Below are positions 1-16,558 of a stretch of DNA of 64,000 nucleotides, piece by piece. The position numbers were made by a program, and so were the translations under genes. How positions within the stretch are numbered: the stretch's first letter is position 1; every line of letters begins with the position of its first letter. The stretch covers positions 1-64,000 of the forward strand of contig NZ_JAEMNV010000008.1 of assembly GCF_016482825.1 (NCBI RefSeq), read 5' to 3'. Source of the DNA: Antrihabitans stalagmiti (GTDB taxonomy: Bacteria > Actinomycetota > Actinomycetes > Mycobacteriales > Mycobacteriaceae). The notes under the pieces were generated by a model. It had not been told where the DNA came from. It saw only the letters and a list, made by a program, of their open reading frames with translations, and made no database searches.

Positions 1-35
1 ACCAAAACAAAATATTTGGCACTGACATTCATCGA

Positions 36-60
36 CACACTGTTGAGTTCTCAAAGAACA
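36..60 (-). promoter_or_regulatory. rRNA leader antitermination (boxA-like) element
   Basis: The minus strand reads TGTTCTTTGAGAACTCAACA, the block found in rRNA leaders of Mycobacterium, Rhodococcus and Nocardia, where it includes the boxA-type Nus-factor site. It supports assigning this edge to an rRNA operon. Confidence 0.75.
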
Positions 61-110
61 CGCACACACCATCCAACCCACCAAAGCAGGTCATCCGGGG
101 CAACCGTTCC

Positions 111-139
111 AGCCTAGCTGATCATCCAGACCGAGTCAA
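111..139 (-). promoter_or_regulatory. rRNA promoter P2 (proximal)
   Basis: On the minus strand there is a -35 TTGACT (134-139), a 17-bp spacer, and a -10 TAGGCT (111-116). Its geometry is identical to P1, about 166 bp closer to the rRNA gene. Tandem promoters are usual for rRNA operons in this group. Confidence 0.7.
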
Positions 140-276
140 AGCTCGGCTGATCTGATCTTTCGAAGACACAAGCTAACCTTCTAGCTTGAACTTCTGGAGT
201 TCAGGCGCTCCTCGTCCGGCCTCGTTTCCCTGACCTCTCGGTCCTGGTTGGCGTCCGTGTCGCTCTGACTTGAAGA

Positions 277-305
277 AAGTTACGCGAACAAGAACACCAC
301 GTCAA
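277..305 (-). promoter_or_regulatory. rRNA promoter P1 (distal)
   Basis: On the minus strand there is a -35 TTGACG (300-305), a 17-bp spacer, and a -10 TAACTT (277-282), which fits the actinobacterial TANNNT consensus. Transcription would start near position 270 and run toward the left edge. Confidence 0.7.
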
Positions 306-414
306 ATCGCCTGGTCGGAGGCTTTTCGGATCGCATCGGCGCAGCTCAGCGCTACGGATTTCCCGCAGAACCCGAGTAAATCACAACGATGTGATCCAGC
401 CCACCGAAAAGACG

Positions 415-1689
415 TTAAATCCCGGCTAACTCCACGCCCGCAAAGTTGCGCTTCCCGCGCCGGACAACCAGCCACTTGCCGTGTAGGTAGTCCCCTGCTG
501 TCGGCGTCCAGGTCTCGTCGGAAATCCGGACGTTGTTCACTGCCGCGCCGCCCTCTTTGATTGCTCGCCTAGCAGCACCCTTGCTCTCGCTGAGGCCGGT
601 TGCCACAAGCAGATCGACGATCGAGTTCGGTTCGCCGTCGCCAAGTTGCGCGACAGACGCCTCGCGCAGTGCCGCAGCCAGCGTGGGCTCGTCGAGTTCG
701 GTCAGTTCTCCCCTGCCGAACAAAGCTTGACTCGCCAACTCGACGGCACGGGTGTTCGCCTCACCGTGGACGAGGGTGGTCATCTCCGCTGCGAGCCGGC
801 GTTGCGCCTCGCGAGCGTGCGGGCGTTGCTCGGTTGCCTCCGCCAACTCCGCGAGCTCGGCCTCGGACAGAAAGGTGAACCAGCGCAGGTAGCGGACGAC
901 ATCGGCATCGCCGGTGTTCACGAAGTACTGGTACCAGGCATAGGGGCTGGTCATCTCGGGATCGAGCCACAGGCTGCCGCCACCCGTCGACTTGCCGAAC
1001 TTCTTGCCGTCGGCCGACGTCACCAACGGCACCGTGAGCGCGTGCACCGCTGCACCGTCGACCCGTCGGTTCAGCTCGACGCCGGCAATGATGTTGCCCC
1101 ACTGGTCGGACCCGCCGACCTGCAGAACGCAGTCGTACTCGCGTCGCAGATGGACGTAGTCGTTGGCCTGCAAAAGCATGTAGCTGAACTCGGTGTAGGA
1201 GATCCCCTCCCCCTCCAACCTGCGCTTCACCGTGTCCCGCGCAAGCATCACGTTCACCGAGAAGTGCTTGCCGATGTCGCGAAGAAAGTCGACCGCAGTC
1301 AACTGCGAGGTCCAGTCCAGGTTGTTCACTACAACGGCACCGGTCGGCGAATCGTCGATATCGACGAACCGTTCCAACTGCGACCGAATACGCTGCGCCC
1401 ACGTGGAGACGGTGTCCGCCGAGTTCATCGTGCGCTCACCGACATCACGCGGATCGCCGATCATTCCCGTCGCACCACCGGCAAGGACGATCGGGCGATG
1501 GCCCGCACGCTGAAATCGCCTGAGGGCCAACAGCGGAACCAGGTGTCCAGCATGCAAGCTCGGACCGGTCGGATCGAACCCCGCATACAGGCTGACCGTT
1601 CCCGCGGCCAGTGCGCTGCGCAGCGCATCGAGGTCGGTGGACTGCGCGATGAGCCCGCGCCAGGTCAGTTCGTCGACAATGTCAGTCAC
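415..1689 (-). CDS. tyrS: tyrosyl-tRNA synthetase
   Basis: Cytoplasmic class I enzyme charging tRNA-Tyr with tyrosine. The Rossmann catalytic domain has the HIGH-type motif HAGHL at about residues 46-50 and the KMSKS-type loop KFGKS near residue 230. The C-terminus ([17 protein letters not shown]) is an S4-like RNA-binding domain. I chose the GTG at 1689, which overlaps the stop of mpg: it gives 424 residues beginning [12 protein letters not shown], matching the mycobacterial enzyme in length and N-terminus. An ATG at 1710 is possible but adds seven unaligned residues. The gene is translationally coupled to mpg, and the rRNA promoters follow it. Confidence 0.97.
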   Translation of the reverse strand: MTDIVDELTWRGLIAQSTDLDALRSALAAGTVSLYAGFDPTGPSLHAGHLVPLLALRRFQRAGHRPIVLAGGATGMIGDPRDVGERTMNSADTVSTWAQRIRSQLERFVDIDDSPTGAVVVNNLDWTSQLTAVDFLRDIGKHFSVNVMLARDTVKRRLEGEGISYTEFSYMLLQANDYVHLRREYDCVLQVGGSDQWGNIIAGVELNRRVDGAAVHALTVPLVTSADGKKFGKSTGGGSLWLDPEMTSPYAWYQYFVNTGDADVVRYLRWFTFLSEAELAELAEATEQRPHAREAQRRLAAEMTTLVHGEANTRAVELASQALFGRGELTELDEPTLAAALREASVAQLGDGEPNSIVDLLVATGLSESKGAARRAIKEGGAAVNNVRISDETWTPTAGDYLHGKWLVVRRGKRNFAGVELAGI

Positions 1690-2341
1690 CCGACGATCTT
1701 CCCGCATCACCCGATCCGGGCGCTCGGGGACTCCGCCGGTATGCCGAGACCGCAGGTGAATCGGGAAGCCACAGACGCCACGGCCGATCGGCAGCGGAGC
1801 TCACTCCCACCCGCGGACCGCTCGACCACGTCGTCGGTTCGCCGAGCTCGAGCCGGATGGGTGCCGCAGGATCGAACAGTCGAACTCCGTAGTCCGACAA
1901 CGTGATACCCAGCGCACTCCCGAGGTTGCCCGGTCCCCGGGCGAGGTCTGCCGCACGCTTCGCCGATGGCCGCCTCCTCGCAGCCAGGTCGTAGCCTTCC
2001 ACAACTTCGCCCGCACGAAGCAGCACCGCTGCAGCACTTCCCTCCGCACCGCACGTCACGTTCAGGCAGTAGTGCATGCCGTAGCTCAGGTAGACGTACA
2101 GCCGTCCCGGTTCGCCGAACATGATCGAGTTCCGCGGTGTGGGCCCGCGATAGGAATGCGCGGCCGGGTCCGGCCACGGCCCCTCCCTTTCGGACCCATA
2201 GGCCTCGACCTCGACGATCCGCACAACGACGCCGTTCGCACTCAGCCGCGCATCGAGCATCCGACTTGCCGCAAAAACAGGGGCAGGTACCTCCGCTGCT
2301 CGTGAGTCTTTTCGGCGGTCGGGCCCTCCGAAAGGACTCAC
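1682..2341 (-). CDS. mpg: 3-methyladenine DNA glycosylase
   Basis: Base-excision repair glycosylase of the AAG/MPG family that removes alkylated purines. The family core is clear: [20 protein letters not shown], then [19 protein letters not shown], the ARGPGNL segment, and a C-terminal GPRVGVS/WRLWLP block. Its stop overlaps the tyrS start. The 5' end is uncertain. No good start codon exists where homologues begin, because a 17-bp-stem inverted repeat (2299-2344) forms the first coding residues. Candidates are GTG at 2341 (used here, 219 residues) or TTG at 2371 (229 residues). Neither has a strong ribosome-binding site. Confidence 0.9.
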   Translation of the reverse strand: MSPFGGPDRRKDSRAAEVPAPVFAASRMLDARLSANGVVVRIVEVEAYGSEREGPWPDPAAHSYRGPTPRNSIMFGEPGRLYVYLSYGMHYCLNVTCGAEGSAAAVLLRAGEVVEGYDLAARRRPSAKRAADLARGPGNLGSALGITLSDYGVRLFDPAAPIRLELGEPTTWSSGPRVGVSSAADRPWRLWLPDSPAVSAYRRSPRAPGSGDAGRSSGD

Positions 2342-2344
2342 GAG
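2299..2344. repeat. 17-bp-stem inverted repeat at the 5' end of mpg
   Basis: The arms CTCGTGAGTCTTTTCGG (2299-2315) and CCGAAAGGACTCACGAG (2328-2344) pair along 17 bp with one G-U, around a 12-nt loop. It looks like a terminator or dispersed palindrome, yet it lies inside the mpg reading frame and encodes about fifteen N-terminal residues that homologues lack. Confidence 0.75.
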
Positions 2345-2389
2345 GTCAGCGCCCTCTTGCTCGTCACACAACCGATTCTGCCCTGCCTC

Positions 2390-2418
2390 TTGACCTGCGC
2401 GTTTGGCCGGTCTATAAA
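2390..2418 (+). promoter_or_regulatory. promoter of the ABC exporter operon
   Basis: A -35 TTGACC (2390-2395) is followed by a 17-bp spacer and a -10 TATAAA (2413-2418), near consensus. It would start transcription about 40 nt before the ATP-binding gene. Confidence 0.75.
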
Positions 2419-2436
2419 TTCATTACGTGATGATTT
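2417..2436. promoter_or_regulatory. candidate operator for the downstream TetR regulator
   Basis: A 20-bp imperfect palindrome centred on ACGT (core TCATTACGTGATGA, eight of ten positions symmetric) overlaps the end of the -10 box and the predicted transcription start. The operon it controls ends in a TetR gene, so autoregulation through this site is likely. The assignment is inferred from position and symmetry only. Confidence 0.5.
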
Positions 2437-2463
2437 CACCGCCTGATGAATTGGAGCTACACC

Positions 2464-3198
2464 ATGACCGTCCCCGACGACGCGGACGCGATCGCGATCC
2501 GCAACCTCACCGTCCGACGCGGCGGCAAGCCCGTATTGCATGACGTGAGCCTGACCGTTCAGCGCGGTTCGATCACGGGTCTGCTCGGTCCTTCCGGGTG
2601 CGGGAAGACCACGCTGATGCGGAGCATCGTCGGCACCCAGATCGTCGAATCGGGCGATGTCACCGTGCTTGGTGAGCCTGCGGGATCGGCACGATTGCGC
2701 ACACGCGTCGGCTACGTCACGCAATCCCCGAGCATCTATTCCGACCTGACCGTGCGCGACAACGTCGCCTACTTCGGCGCGTTCTACCGCAAGGGACCAG
2801 CCGAGGTCGCGGCGGCGATCGAGTCTGTCGGCCTCAGTGATCGGGCCGGACATCGAGGTGACGAACTGTCCGGCGGTCAGCGCACTCGTGTGTCGCTCGC
2901 CTGCGCACTCGTCGCCGAACCGGACCTTCTCGTCCTCGACGAACCGACGGTCGGGCTCGATCCTGTGCTTCGCGTCGAGCTGTGGGAACGCTTCATCGCT
3001 CTCGCGAAAGCCGGAGCGACCCTGCTCGTATCGAGCCACGTCATGGACGAGGCCGAACATTGCGACGAGCTCCTGCTGATGCGCGACGGCAAACTGCTCG
3101 CGCAACTGGCACCCGACGAACTTCGCAAGAAGACAGGCGAAACCAGCCTCGAAAACGCTTTCCTGACCTTGATCCGAAACGAAGGTGTACCAGCATGA
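2464..3198 (+). CDS. ABC-2 type exporter, ATP-binding protein
   Basis: Cytoplasmic ATPase of a two-gene ABC exporter. It shows Walker A (GPSGCGKTT), the signature LSGGQ, and Walker B with catalytic Glu (LLVLDEP), all in the expected order over 244 residues. ATG 2464 was chosen because GGAG sits eight bases upstream; an ATG at 2446 lacks a site. The permease start overlaps its stop. The gene corresponds in position to M. tuberculosis Rv1687c. The substrate is unknown; families of this kind often export drugs or lipids. Confidence 0.93.
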   Translation: MTVPDDADAIAIRNLTVRRGGKPVLHDVSLTVQRGSITGLLGPSGCGKTTLMRSIVGTQIVESGDVTVLGEPAGSARLRTRVGYVTQSPSIYSDLTVRDNVAYFGAFYRKGPAEVAAAIESVGLSDRAGHRGDELSGGQRTRVSLACALVAEPDLLVLDEPTVGLDPVLRVELWERFIALAKAGATLLVSSHVMDEAEHCDELLLMRDGKLLAQLAPDELRKKTGETSLENAFLTLIRNEGVPA

Positions 3199-3950
3199 AC
3201 GCCAACGCCTACGCTGCGACGTCGGTCCGAATCCTCAAGCAGCTCAAAGCCGATCACCGAACCGTTGCGATGATCGTCGCAGTACCCGCACTGCTCATGA
3301 CGCTGCTGTACTTCATCTATCAGAACGCCCCCACAATGCCGGGGCAGCAGAGCCTGTTCGACCGCGTCGGCATCAGTATGCTCGGCATCCTGCCGTTCAT
3401 CGTGATGTTCTTGATCACGGCGATCGCGATGCAACGCGAACGCACCTCCGGAACGCTCGAGCGTCTGATGACCACACCGGTGTCCAAACTCGACCTGCTC
3501 GGCGGCTACGGCACCGCATTCTCGATCGCAGCGGGGATCCAGGCGCTGTTCGCCTGCGCGGTCAGCTTCGGCCTACTCGGCCTCGAATCGGCAGGTGGCG
3601 TCGCACTGGTCATCCTGGTGGCCATGGTCGACGCTGTGCTCGGCGTCGCGCTCGGTCTGCTCGCAAGCGCATTCGCGCGCACCGAGTTTCAAGCAGTGCA
3701 ATTCATGCCGCTGATCGTCGCGCCGCAAATCTTTCTTTGCGGTCTGCTCGTACCACGCGGACAGCTGCCAGACTGGCTCGAATGGATAAGCAATCTGATG
3801 CCGCTGAGCTACGCGGTGGATGCCTTGAACGAGGTATCGACGCAGACGGGAGCGACCGGGCTTATGTGGCGTGACCTGGCAGTAGTTGCCGGATTCGCGG
3901 TCGTCGCACTCTGCCTCGCCGCCGCGACGCTACGCCGACGGACCCCGTAG
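3195..3950 (+). CDS. ABC-2 type exporter, permease
   Basis: Integral membrane partner of the preceding ATPase, 251 residues. A first membrane span lies at about residues 25-45 (VAMIVAVPALLMTLLYFIY). Further hydrophobic segments include LGILPFIVMFLITAIAM and VALVILVAMVDAVLGVALGLLA, and the ERTSGTLERLMTTPVS loop is typical of the ABC-2/DrrB-like family. ATG 3195 overlaps the upstream stop by 4 bp, so the two proteins are probably made together. A TetR gene follows by 2 bp. Confidence 0.92.
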   Translation: MNANAYAATSVRILKQLKADHRTVAMIVAVPALLMTLLYFIYQNAPTMPGQQSLFDRVGISMLGILPFIVMFLITAIAMQRERTSGTLERLMTTPVSKLDLLGGYGTAFSIAAGIQALFACAVSFGLLGLESAGGVALVILVAMVDAVLGVALGLLASAFARTEFQAVQFMPLIVAPQIFLCGLLVPRGQLPDWLEWISNLMPLSYAVDALNEVSTQTGATGLMWRDLAVVAGFAVVALCLAAATLRRRTP

Positions 3951-3952
3951 CG

Positions 3953-4573
3953 ATGTCCGTAGGTTCGAACGAGGACAAGCCGGACGGCGGCCGCACAGGC
4001 CGCCGGCCCGGCCAATCGGGCACCCGCGAGGCGATACTCGACTCGGCACGAGAACGATTCGCGCAAGTCGGCTTCGATAAAGCGTCGATCAGGTCCATAG
4101 CCGCAGGCGCAGGCGTCGATTCGGCACTCGTCCACCACTACTTCGGAACGAAACAGGAACTGTTCGTCAGCGTCGCGCAACTACCCGTCGATCCTCAGGT
4201 TGTGCTGGCAGCGGTGAACGCCGCTTCGGTCGACGAACTCGGCGAGCAACTGCTGCGTGCTGTCGTCGGCGCGTGGGACGGACCAGCAGGCGTGGGGATA
4301 CTCGCTGCATTCCGCGGCGTCATGGCCGGCGCGGACCCGAGTCTGATCCGGACGTTTCTACTCGAGATTGCGCTGAAGGGTGTGCGTGATCGGGTCGACT
4401 TCCCGGCAGGCACAGGCCAACACCGGGTTGCGTTGGCCGCGTCCCAGGTCCTCGGAATCCTTGTGGCCCGCAAGATGATCCTTCTCGAACCGATAGCGTC
4501 GATGCCCATCGACGAACTGGTCGAGCTGGCGGCCCCGACGCTGCAGCGCTACTTCACCGGCGACATCTTCTGA
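3953..4573 (+). CDS. TetR family regulator
   Basis: DNA-binding repressor, probably of its own exporter operon. The N-terminal helix-turn-helix spans about residues 22-70 (TREAILDSARERFAQVGFDK, then IRSIAAGAGVDSALVHHYFG), the standard TetR layout. The C-terminal half is an all-helical ligand-binding domain. It is the third gene of the operon, 2 bp after the permease, and corresponds in position to Rv1685c. A palindrome at the operon promoter (2417-2436) is the likely target. Confidence 0.92.
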   Translation: MSVGSNEDKPDGGRTGRRPGQSGTREAILDSARERFAQVGFDKASIRSIAAGAGVDSALVHHYFGTKQELFVSVAQLPVDPQVVLAAVNAASVDELGEQLLRAVVGAWDGPAGVGILAAFRGVMAGADPSLIRTFLLEIALKGVRDRVDFPAGTGQHRVALAASQVLGILVARKMILLEPIASMPIDELVELAAPTLQRYFTGDIF

Positions 4574-4592
4574 CGCCGACCGCCGAGCGCAA

Positions 4593-4838
4593 TCAGACTG
4601 CGGGTGCAGCCTCGCCGCGTGCCACGAGGTCGTCGTGTTCGGCCTCGTCGGTCACGTCACGCGCCTCGTCGATCAGCAGTACGGGAATCCCCTGCTCGAT
4701 CGGGTATGCCCGCCGAAGCCGCGGGTTGTAGAAGGCTTCGATGCCCGCATCGCCGCTGACCAGCAGCAACGGACCCTTGTCCTGCGGGCACGCCAGGATG
4801 GAGAGCAGAAACGGATCGAATGCGAAGTCTGATGCCAC
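4593..4838 (-). CDS. Trm112-like (UPF0434) small protein
   Basis: An 81-residue protein of the Trm112/YcaR family, small proteins that in other organisms stabilise methyltransferases. Visible family features are the N-terminal FLLSILACPQDKGPL segment and the YPIEQGIPVLLIDEAR segment. Only one of the usual zinc-ligand cysteines (ACPQ) is present, so metal binding is doubtful. It starts 15 bp after the lipase/acyl-CoA synthetase gene on the same strand, and the same pair occurs in mycobacteria (Rv1683-Rv1684). The partner enzyme is unknown. Confidence 0.85.
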   Translation of the reverse strand: MASDFAFDPFLLSILACPQDKGPLLLVSGDAGIEAFYNPRLRRAYPIEQGIPVLLIDEARDVTDEAEHDDLVARGEAAPAV

Positions 4839-4853
4839 GACAGCGACCGTACG

Positions 4854-7826
4854 CTAGCCCGCGCTCTCGGCTGGGAACAGCCTCGACGCAACCTCTTCGG
4901 TCAGTTCCTTGTAGGCGCCGTCGTGGCCGTCGTAACACCACGTCGTCGGACCCGGTTTCGGTAGACCCGCAGTTCGAAGCTCACGCGCGCTCGGCCGGAA
5001 AGTCGAGCTGACCGGGATCTCGTCCACGATGTGCACGAGATCGGGGCGGTCGTTCGACGGCAGTCCGCGCAAAGCCTCACTGACGACCTCGATCGGCAGA
5101 TCGGCTCCCGCGCGCACCGTCACCGCCGCGACGGCGTACTGCGTGTTGCCGGATTCGACCCCGTACGCGACCGCAAGATCGACCTCACCGATCTCGTCGA
5201 GCTGATCGACGATCGGCTGCGTGTAGACCGGACCGCGCGGCGCCTTCACCACCGTGTGTTTGTTGTCCACCAACCAGTAGTCACCGTCCGCATCACGCCG
5301 GAACAGGTTTTCGGTCGGGACCCACGAGTCGCCCTGCATGAACACACCACGCATACCACCGTGCGGGATCTCGACACCTGACGTCGCCCGCCCTAGCAGC
5401 AACCCGACCTCGTCGTCGACGCACTTGCGAACGAAACCTTCGTCGTCCTCGAGGAATCGACCGGCGACAGCGTCGTAGGCCGCAAGCTCGACATGTGCTG
5501 TGCCAGGCACGGATCGGCCCTTGCAACCCATCTTGTTGCCGCTGACGTTGGCGAGCACGACATCACCCTCGATGGACGCGTAGAACTCGAGCACGCGAGC
5601 CGGCTTGAAACGGTCGGTGGTGCGCTGCCACAGCCCGACCGGCATACCCGACCCGATGAACAACCGAACAGGGTGATCGCGACCGAGCGGAAACTCTTCC
5701 GCGTCGAGAATTTCGCGCATCATGGTCCACGTGTAGGTGACGACGGTGACGCCGTAGCGGTGCACCTCGTCGGCGAACTGTGACGGATCGAGACTGCGCG
5801 ACAACGCAATACGAGATCCACCGGCGACGGCACCGCCGAGACTCACCAACAGCCCGGACGAATGATGCAGTGGCGCAAGGCAGTACACGGTGTCGTTGCG
5901 ATCGAGGTCGGCCGACGTCGCGGTACCGAATGCGGAAAGCGCCCACCGATGGTTGGTGACGGGCTTGGCCTCCATCGCGGCGCCCGAACCACTCAACAAC
6001 ACGAACCCGAGTTCACGAGCCAAGCCCGGATTCGGCTTGTACCAGGCAGGAATGCGGACCGCACCCGGGTCGATCTGCTCGAGGTCGACGACGTTGCCAC
6101 CGACCTCGACGTCGAGACCCCGGTTCTCGCCACCACCGAGGACCAGCACCTTCAACCCTGTCGCAGCGGCACTCTTGACGTTGTCCGGGTCGGCGACGAC
6201 AGTGTCGATTCCGGTCAACTCCGCAGCGCGAGCAAGGTCGGAGCCGGGTGGCAGCAGAATCGCGACGGCACCGAGTCGTGAAAGGGCAGCGATGGTGACC
6301 AGCGCGCTCGGGCGGGTCTCCATCAGTACACCGACGTGCGCGGCCGGGCGAAGGCCGACCTGAATCAAGCCACGGACGACGTTGTCGATACGGGTGTTGA
6401 CAGCCGCGTTGGTGTGCACCCGATCGTCGAAGAGGAAGCACTCGCCGAGCGGCGCACGACGACCCTGTTCGGCAAGTAGACCGCCGAGCGAAATTCGAGT
6501 GTGCGGCTGGATCTGACCCAGTCGCGACAACCGCGGCAATGCACGTGCTGCCTCGCTGGACAGTTCGAGTGTGCCGCGGAAGGCGTTGCTCGCGAAGCCG
6601 ACGATCTCTCGACCGACGCCGGCACCGACCTCGGCGACGGTCGCGGCGGTGTGGGCGAACCGAGATCCGACCGATCCGACCGAGGCGGGCGCTTCGGGGT
6701 CGATGTCGGCGGACATCTCGTGCACGATGTCCGGCTTGGGTCCGAGACCTTCGCGCCACAGCGCCCACGCCGCGACACCCGGCCAGGTCTGCCGTTCCGC
6801 CGTGCCACCGACGACGAGGCCGAAATGTCCTGCGCGCAAGGTCGCTTCGAAGACTTCGGCGCGTGCCGCTGCCCGGCGGATGCCGCGCACGGACGCGGGC
6901 TGACCGATGTCGTCGACCTCACCGACGAAAGCGAGGATCGGGCAGGTGAGATCGGCGAGAGTGATGAGTTGATCGCGGACGACGAAACCACCCGACATCA
7001 TCCGGTTGTGCACGACGAACTGCTTGAGCAGTTCCGCAACGGCCGGGCCCGACCACGGCACCCAGCCATCGGTCATCAGGAACCGGCGCTGCTGCTCGCG
7101 TGGGAGTAGCGCTTCGCGGTCGTGCAACTGCCTGACGAAATCCCAGCGCGCCTTGACAGTCTTGATCGGATCCAAGAGCTGGAACCCGGTGCGGGCCATC
7201 TGATCGGTGACCGCGAGACGGTTGAAGACGTGGTCCGCAAGAAATTCCGCGCCCTTGGCAGCAATGTTCGCCGGCAGGCCGAGCGGCATACCTGCGACAG
7301 CGTCGACCGGGCTGCCGAAAGCGATGATGCTCGCCAGATTCTTCGAGTGCCGGTACGCGCCTGCCTGGTAGCAGAACATGCCGCCCTGCGAGTAGCCGCC
7401 GAGGTGAACGTCGCGGCCGGTGTGCCGACGCACGTCGTCGACGACGTCACTGACCGCAACAACGTGGTCGGCGAGGGTGCGCTCCCAGCCGCCCTCTTCG
7501 GTTGCGGGCGAGCCGAAGTCGACGACCCACGGATCGATGCCCGCCTTGTGCAGGATGCCGACGGCGCCCGCGTCGGTGGTCACGTCGTAGACCTCTGCGC
7601 TGATCATCATCGGCGGCACCAGCACGACAGGTGGGCGCGATCCCAGCTCTTCGGTCGGGAAGTAACGCCGCAGCCGGTACATCGGTTTGCGCTCGACGAC
7701 GTCGAACGGCGTACCGGTCGCACCGGTTTCGAGGCCACCGAACCGGATGACCTCCAGCCCGTTCTGCGCGGTCGCAACCAGCCTTTGGATCGGACCGATA
7801 ACGGACTCCGCACTAATTTCAACCAC
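4854..7826 (-). CDS. bifunctional lipase-like / acyl-CoA synthetase-like protein (Rv1683 type)
   Basis: A 990-residue two-domain protein. Residues about 1-380 form an alpha/beta hydrolase related to PHA synthase/depolymerase, with GYSQGG placing the nucleophile Ser at about 146; PHA synthases have Cys there, so hydrolysis is more likely than polymerisation. Residues about 440-990 resemble fatty-acid-transport-type acyl-CoA synthetases: EFYASIEG fits the A5 motif and STFRPSARELR sits at A10. The ATP-binding loop reads LLSGSGAAMEAKPVTN instead of the usual TSGTTGxPK, so adenylation may be weak or lost. M. tuberculosis Rv1683 has the same fusion and has been linked to triacylglycerol metabolism. 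The gene begins 98 bp after argH. Confidence 0.9.
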   Translation of the reverse strand: MVEISAESVIGPIQRLVATAQNGLEVIRFGGLETGATGTPFDVVERKPMYRLRRYFPTEELGSRPPVVLVPPMMISAEVYDVTTDAGAVGILHKAGIDPWVVDFGSPATEEGGWERTLADHVVAVSDVVDDVRRHTGRDVHLGGYSQGGMFCYQAGAYRHSKNLASIIAFGSPVDAVAGMPLGLPANIAAKGAEFLADHVFNRLAVTDQMARTGFQLLDPIKTVKARWDFVRQLHDREALLPREQQRRFLMTDGWVPWSGPAVAELLKQFVVHNRMMSGGFVVRDQLITLADLTCPILAFVGEVDDIGQPASVRGIRRAAARAEVFEATLRAGHFGLVVGGTAERQTWPGVAAWALWREGLGPKPDIVHEMSADIDPEAPASVGSVGSRFAHTAATVAEVGAGVGREIVGFASNAFRGTLELSSEAARALPRLSRLGQIQPHTRISLGGLLAEQGRRAPLGECFLFDDRVHTNAAVNTRIDNVVRGLIQVGLRPAAHVGVLMETRPSALVTIAALSRLGAVAILLPPGSDLARAAELTGIDTVVADPDNVKSAAATGLKVLVLGGGENRGLDVEVGGNVVDLEQIDPGAVRIPAWYKPNPGLARELGFVLLSGSGAAMEAKPVTNHRWALSAFGTATSADLDRNDTVYCLAPLHHSSGLLVSLGGAVAGGSRIALSRSLDPSQFADEVHRYGVTVVTYTWTMMREILDAEEFPLGRDHPVRLFIGSGMPVGLWQRTTDRFKPARVLEFYASIEGDVVLANVSGNKMGCKGRSVPGTAHVELAAYDAVAGRFLEDDEGFVRKCVDDEVGLLLGRATSGVEIPHGGMRGVFMQGDSWVPTENLFRRDADGDYWLVDNKHTVVKAPRGPVYTQPIVDQLDEIGEVDLAVAYGVESGNTQYAVAAVTVRAGADLPIEVVSEALRGLPSNDRPDLVHIVDEIPVSSTFRPSARELRTAGLPKPGPTTWCYDGHDGAYKELTEEVASRLFPAESAG

Positions 7827-7924
7827 GACAACACTCCCAAGACAAGGACGAATTCAGACCTACACGACGTCGTTGTGACGAGCTTTCCATACCGCCGACA
7901 ACAGTGCGGGCACCTGGGAAATGT

Positions 7925-10569
<2,645 letters not shown>

Positions 10570-10627
10570 TGTTGTTGTGCTCCTCTGTTTCAACGTTTGC
10601 GGTGATACTTACTGCTGTTTTGCCTGT

Positions 10628-13234
<2,607 letters not shown>

Positions 13235-13238
<4 letters not shown>

Positions 13239-14145
13239 GACTGGCCGTCCTTCTCGGTCGGATCTGGTGTCACCATGGTTCCGATGCCCTCGCCGGTGAA
13301 CATTTCCAAGAGCACCGAATGTGCAAGCCTGCCATCGATGACGTGTGCACTCGACACACCGCCGCGTACCGCTCGCAGGCACGCTTCCATCTTCGGCACC
13401 ATGCCCGCGTCCAGCGTCGGTAGCAGCTGTTCCAATGCGGCGGCATCGATTTCGGTGAGCAGCGAGCCGCGGTCAGGCCAATTGGCGTACACACCTTCGA
13501 CATCGGTGAGCACTATCAACTTCTCGGCACCGATCCCCTCGGCGAGCGCGGCCGCCGCGGTGTCGGCGTTGATGTTGTGCACGACGCCGTCGACATCGGG
13601 CGCGATCGTCGAGACGACCGGAATACGTCCTGCCGCAATCAGATCCAGCACAGCATCCGGATTGACCGTCGTCACGTCGCCGACGAGACCGATATCGGTC
13701 TGCTCGCCGTCGACCTTGACGGTCCGTCTCGTTGCCGTGAAGAGGTGAGCGTCCTCGCCGGAAATACCAACGGCCAACGGACCGTGCGCGTTGATCAGAC
13801 CGACCAACTCACGGCCGACCTGGCCGAAAAGCACCATCCGAACTACGTCCATCACCTCTGGCGTCGTCACCCGGAATCCGCCCCGGAATTCACCCTGCAG
13901 CCCAAGCCTTTTCAACATGGCACTGATCTGCGGTCCCCCGCCGTGCACCACGACGGGATGCACGCCGATCGTGCGAAGGAAGGCCATGTCCGCAGCGAAG
14001 GCCCGCTTGAGGTCGTCGTCGATCATCGCGTTTCCGCCGTATTTGACGACGACGATCTTGTCGGTGAATTTCTGCAGCCACGGCAATGCGTCTGCGAGCA
14101 CGTGCGCCTTCTGACCGGCGGTCAGACCGTCGATGGTCACATCCG

Positions 14146-14149
<4 letters not shown>
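13235..14149 (-). CDS. argB: acetylglutamate kinase
   Basis: Phosphorylates N-acetylglutamate and is the usual arginine-feedback point of the pathway. Amino-acid kinase fold motifs are VVKYGGNAM near residue 33, HGGGPQI near 70, and the C-terminal [13 protein letters not shown] and [11 protein letters not shown] segments. It has 304 residues. ATG 14149 overlaps the argJ stop by 4 bp. Confidence 0.97.
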
Positions 14150-16462
<2,313 letters not shown>

Positions 16463-16558
16463 GTTCATTCATAGAGTGGGTCTGTCCCGAGGAAAATCGC
16501 TGGTCGAAGCCGGACAAACCGCAACCAATCGGCCGAGGCGGTGGCAGAGTTACCTCCT

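Larger units (their letters stand above)
1..414 (-). promoter_or_regulatory. rRNA operon promoter and leader region
   Basis: This gene-free stretch lies downstream of tyrS and reads leftwards into an rRNA operon whose 16S gene is outside the window. It contains two sigma-70-like promoters (277-305 and 111-139) and, near the left edge, the conserved actinobacterial rRNA leader block (36-60). I see no supported ORF in it. The rRNA assignment is an inference from the leader block, since no 16S sequence is present. Confidence 0.85.

Noticed and set aside
646-1905. Long open frame on the plus strand opposite tyrS and mpg
   Set aside because: It is antisense to two certain genes, has no family motif, and is an expected by-product of high GC codon usage.
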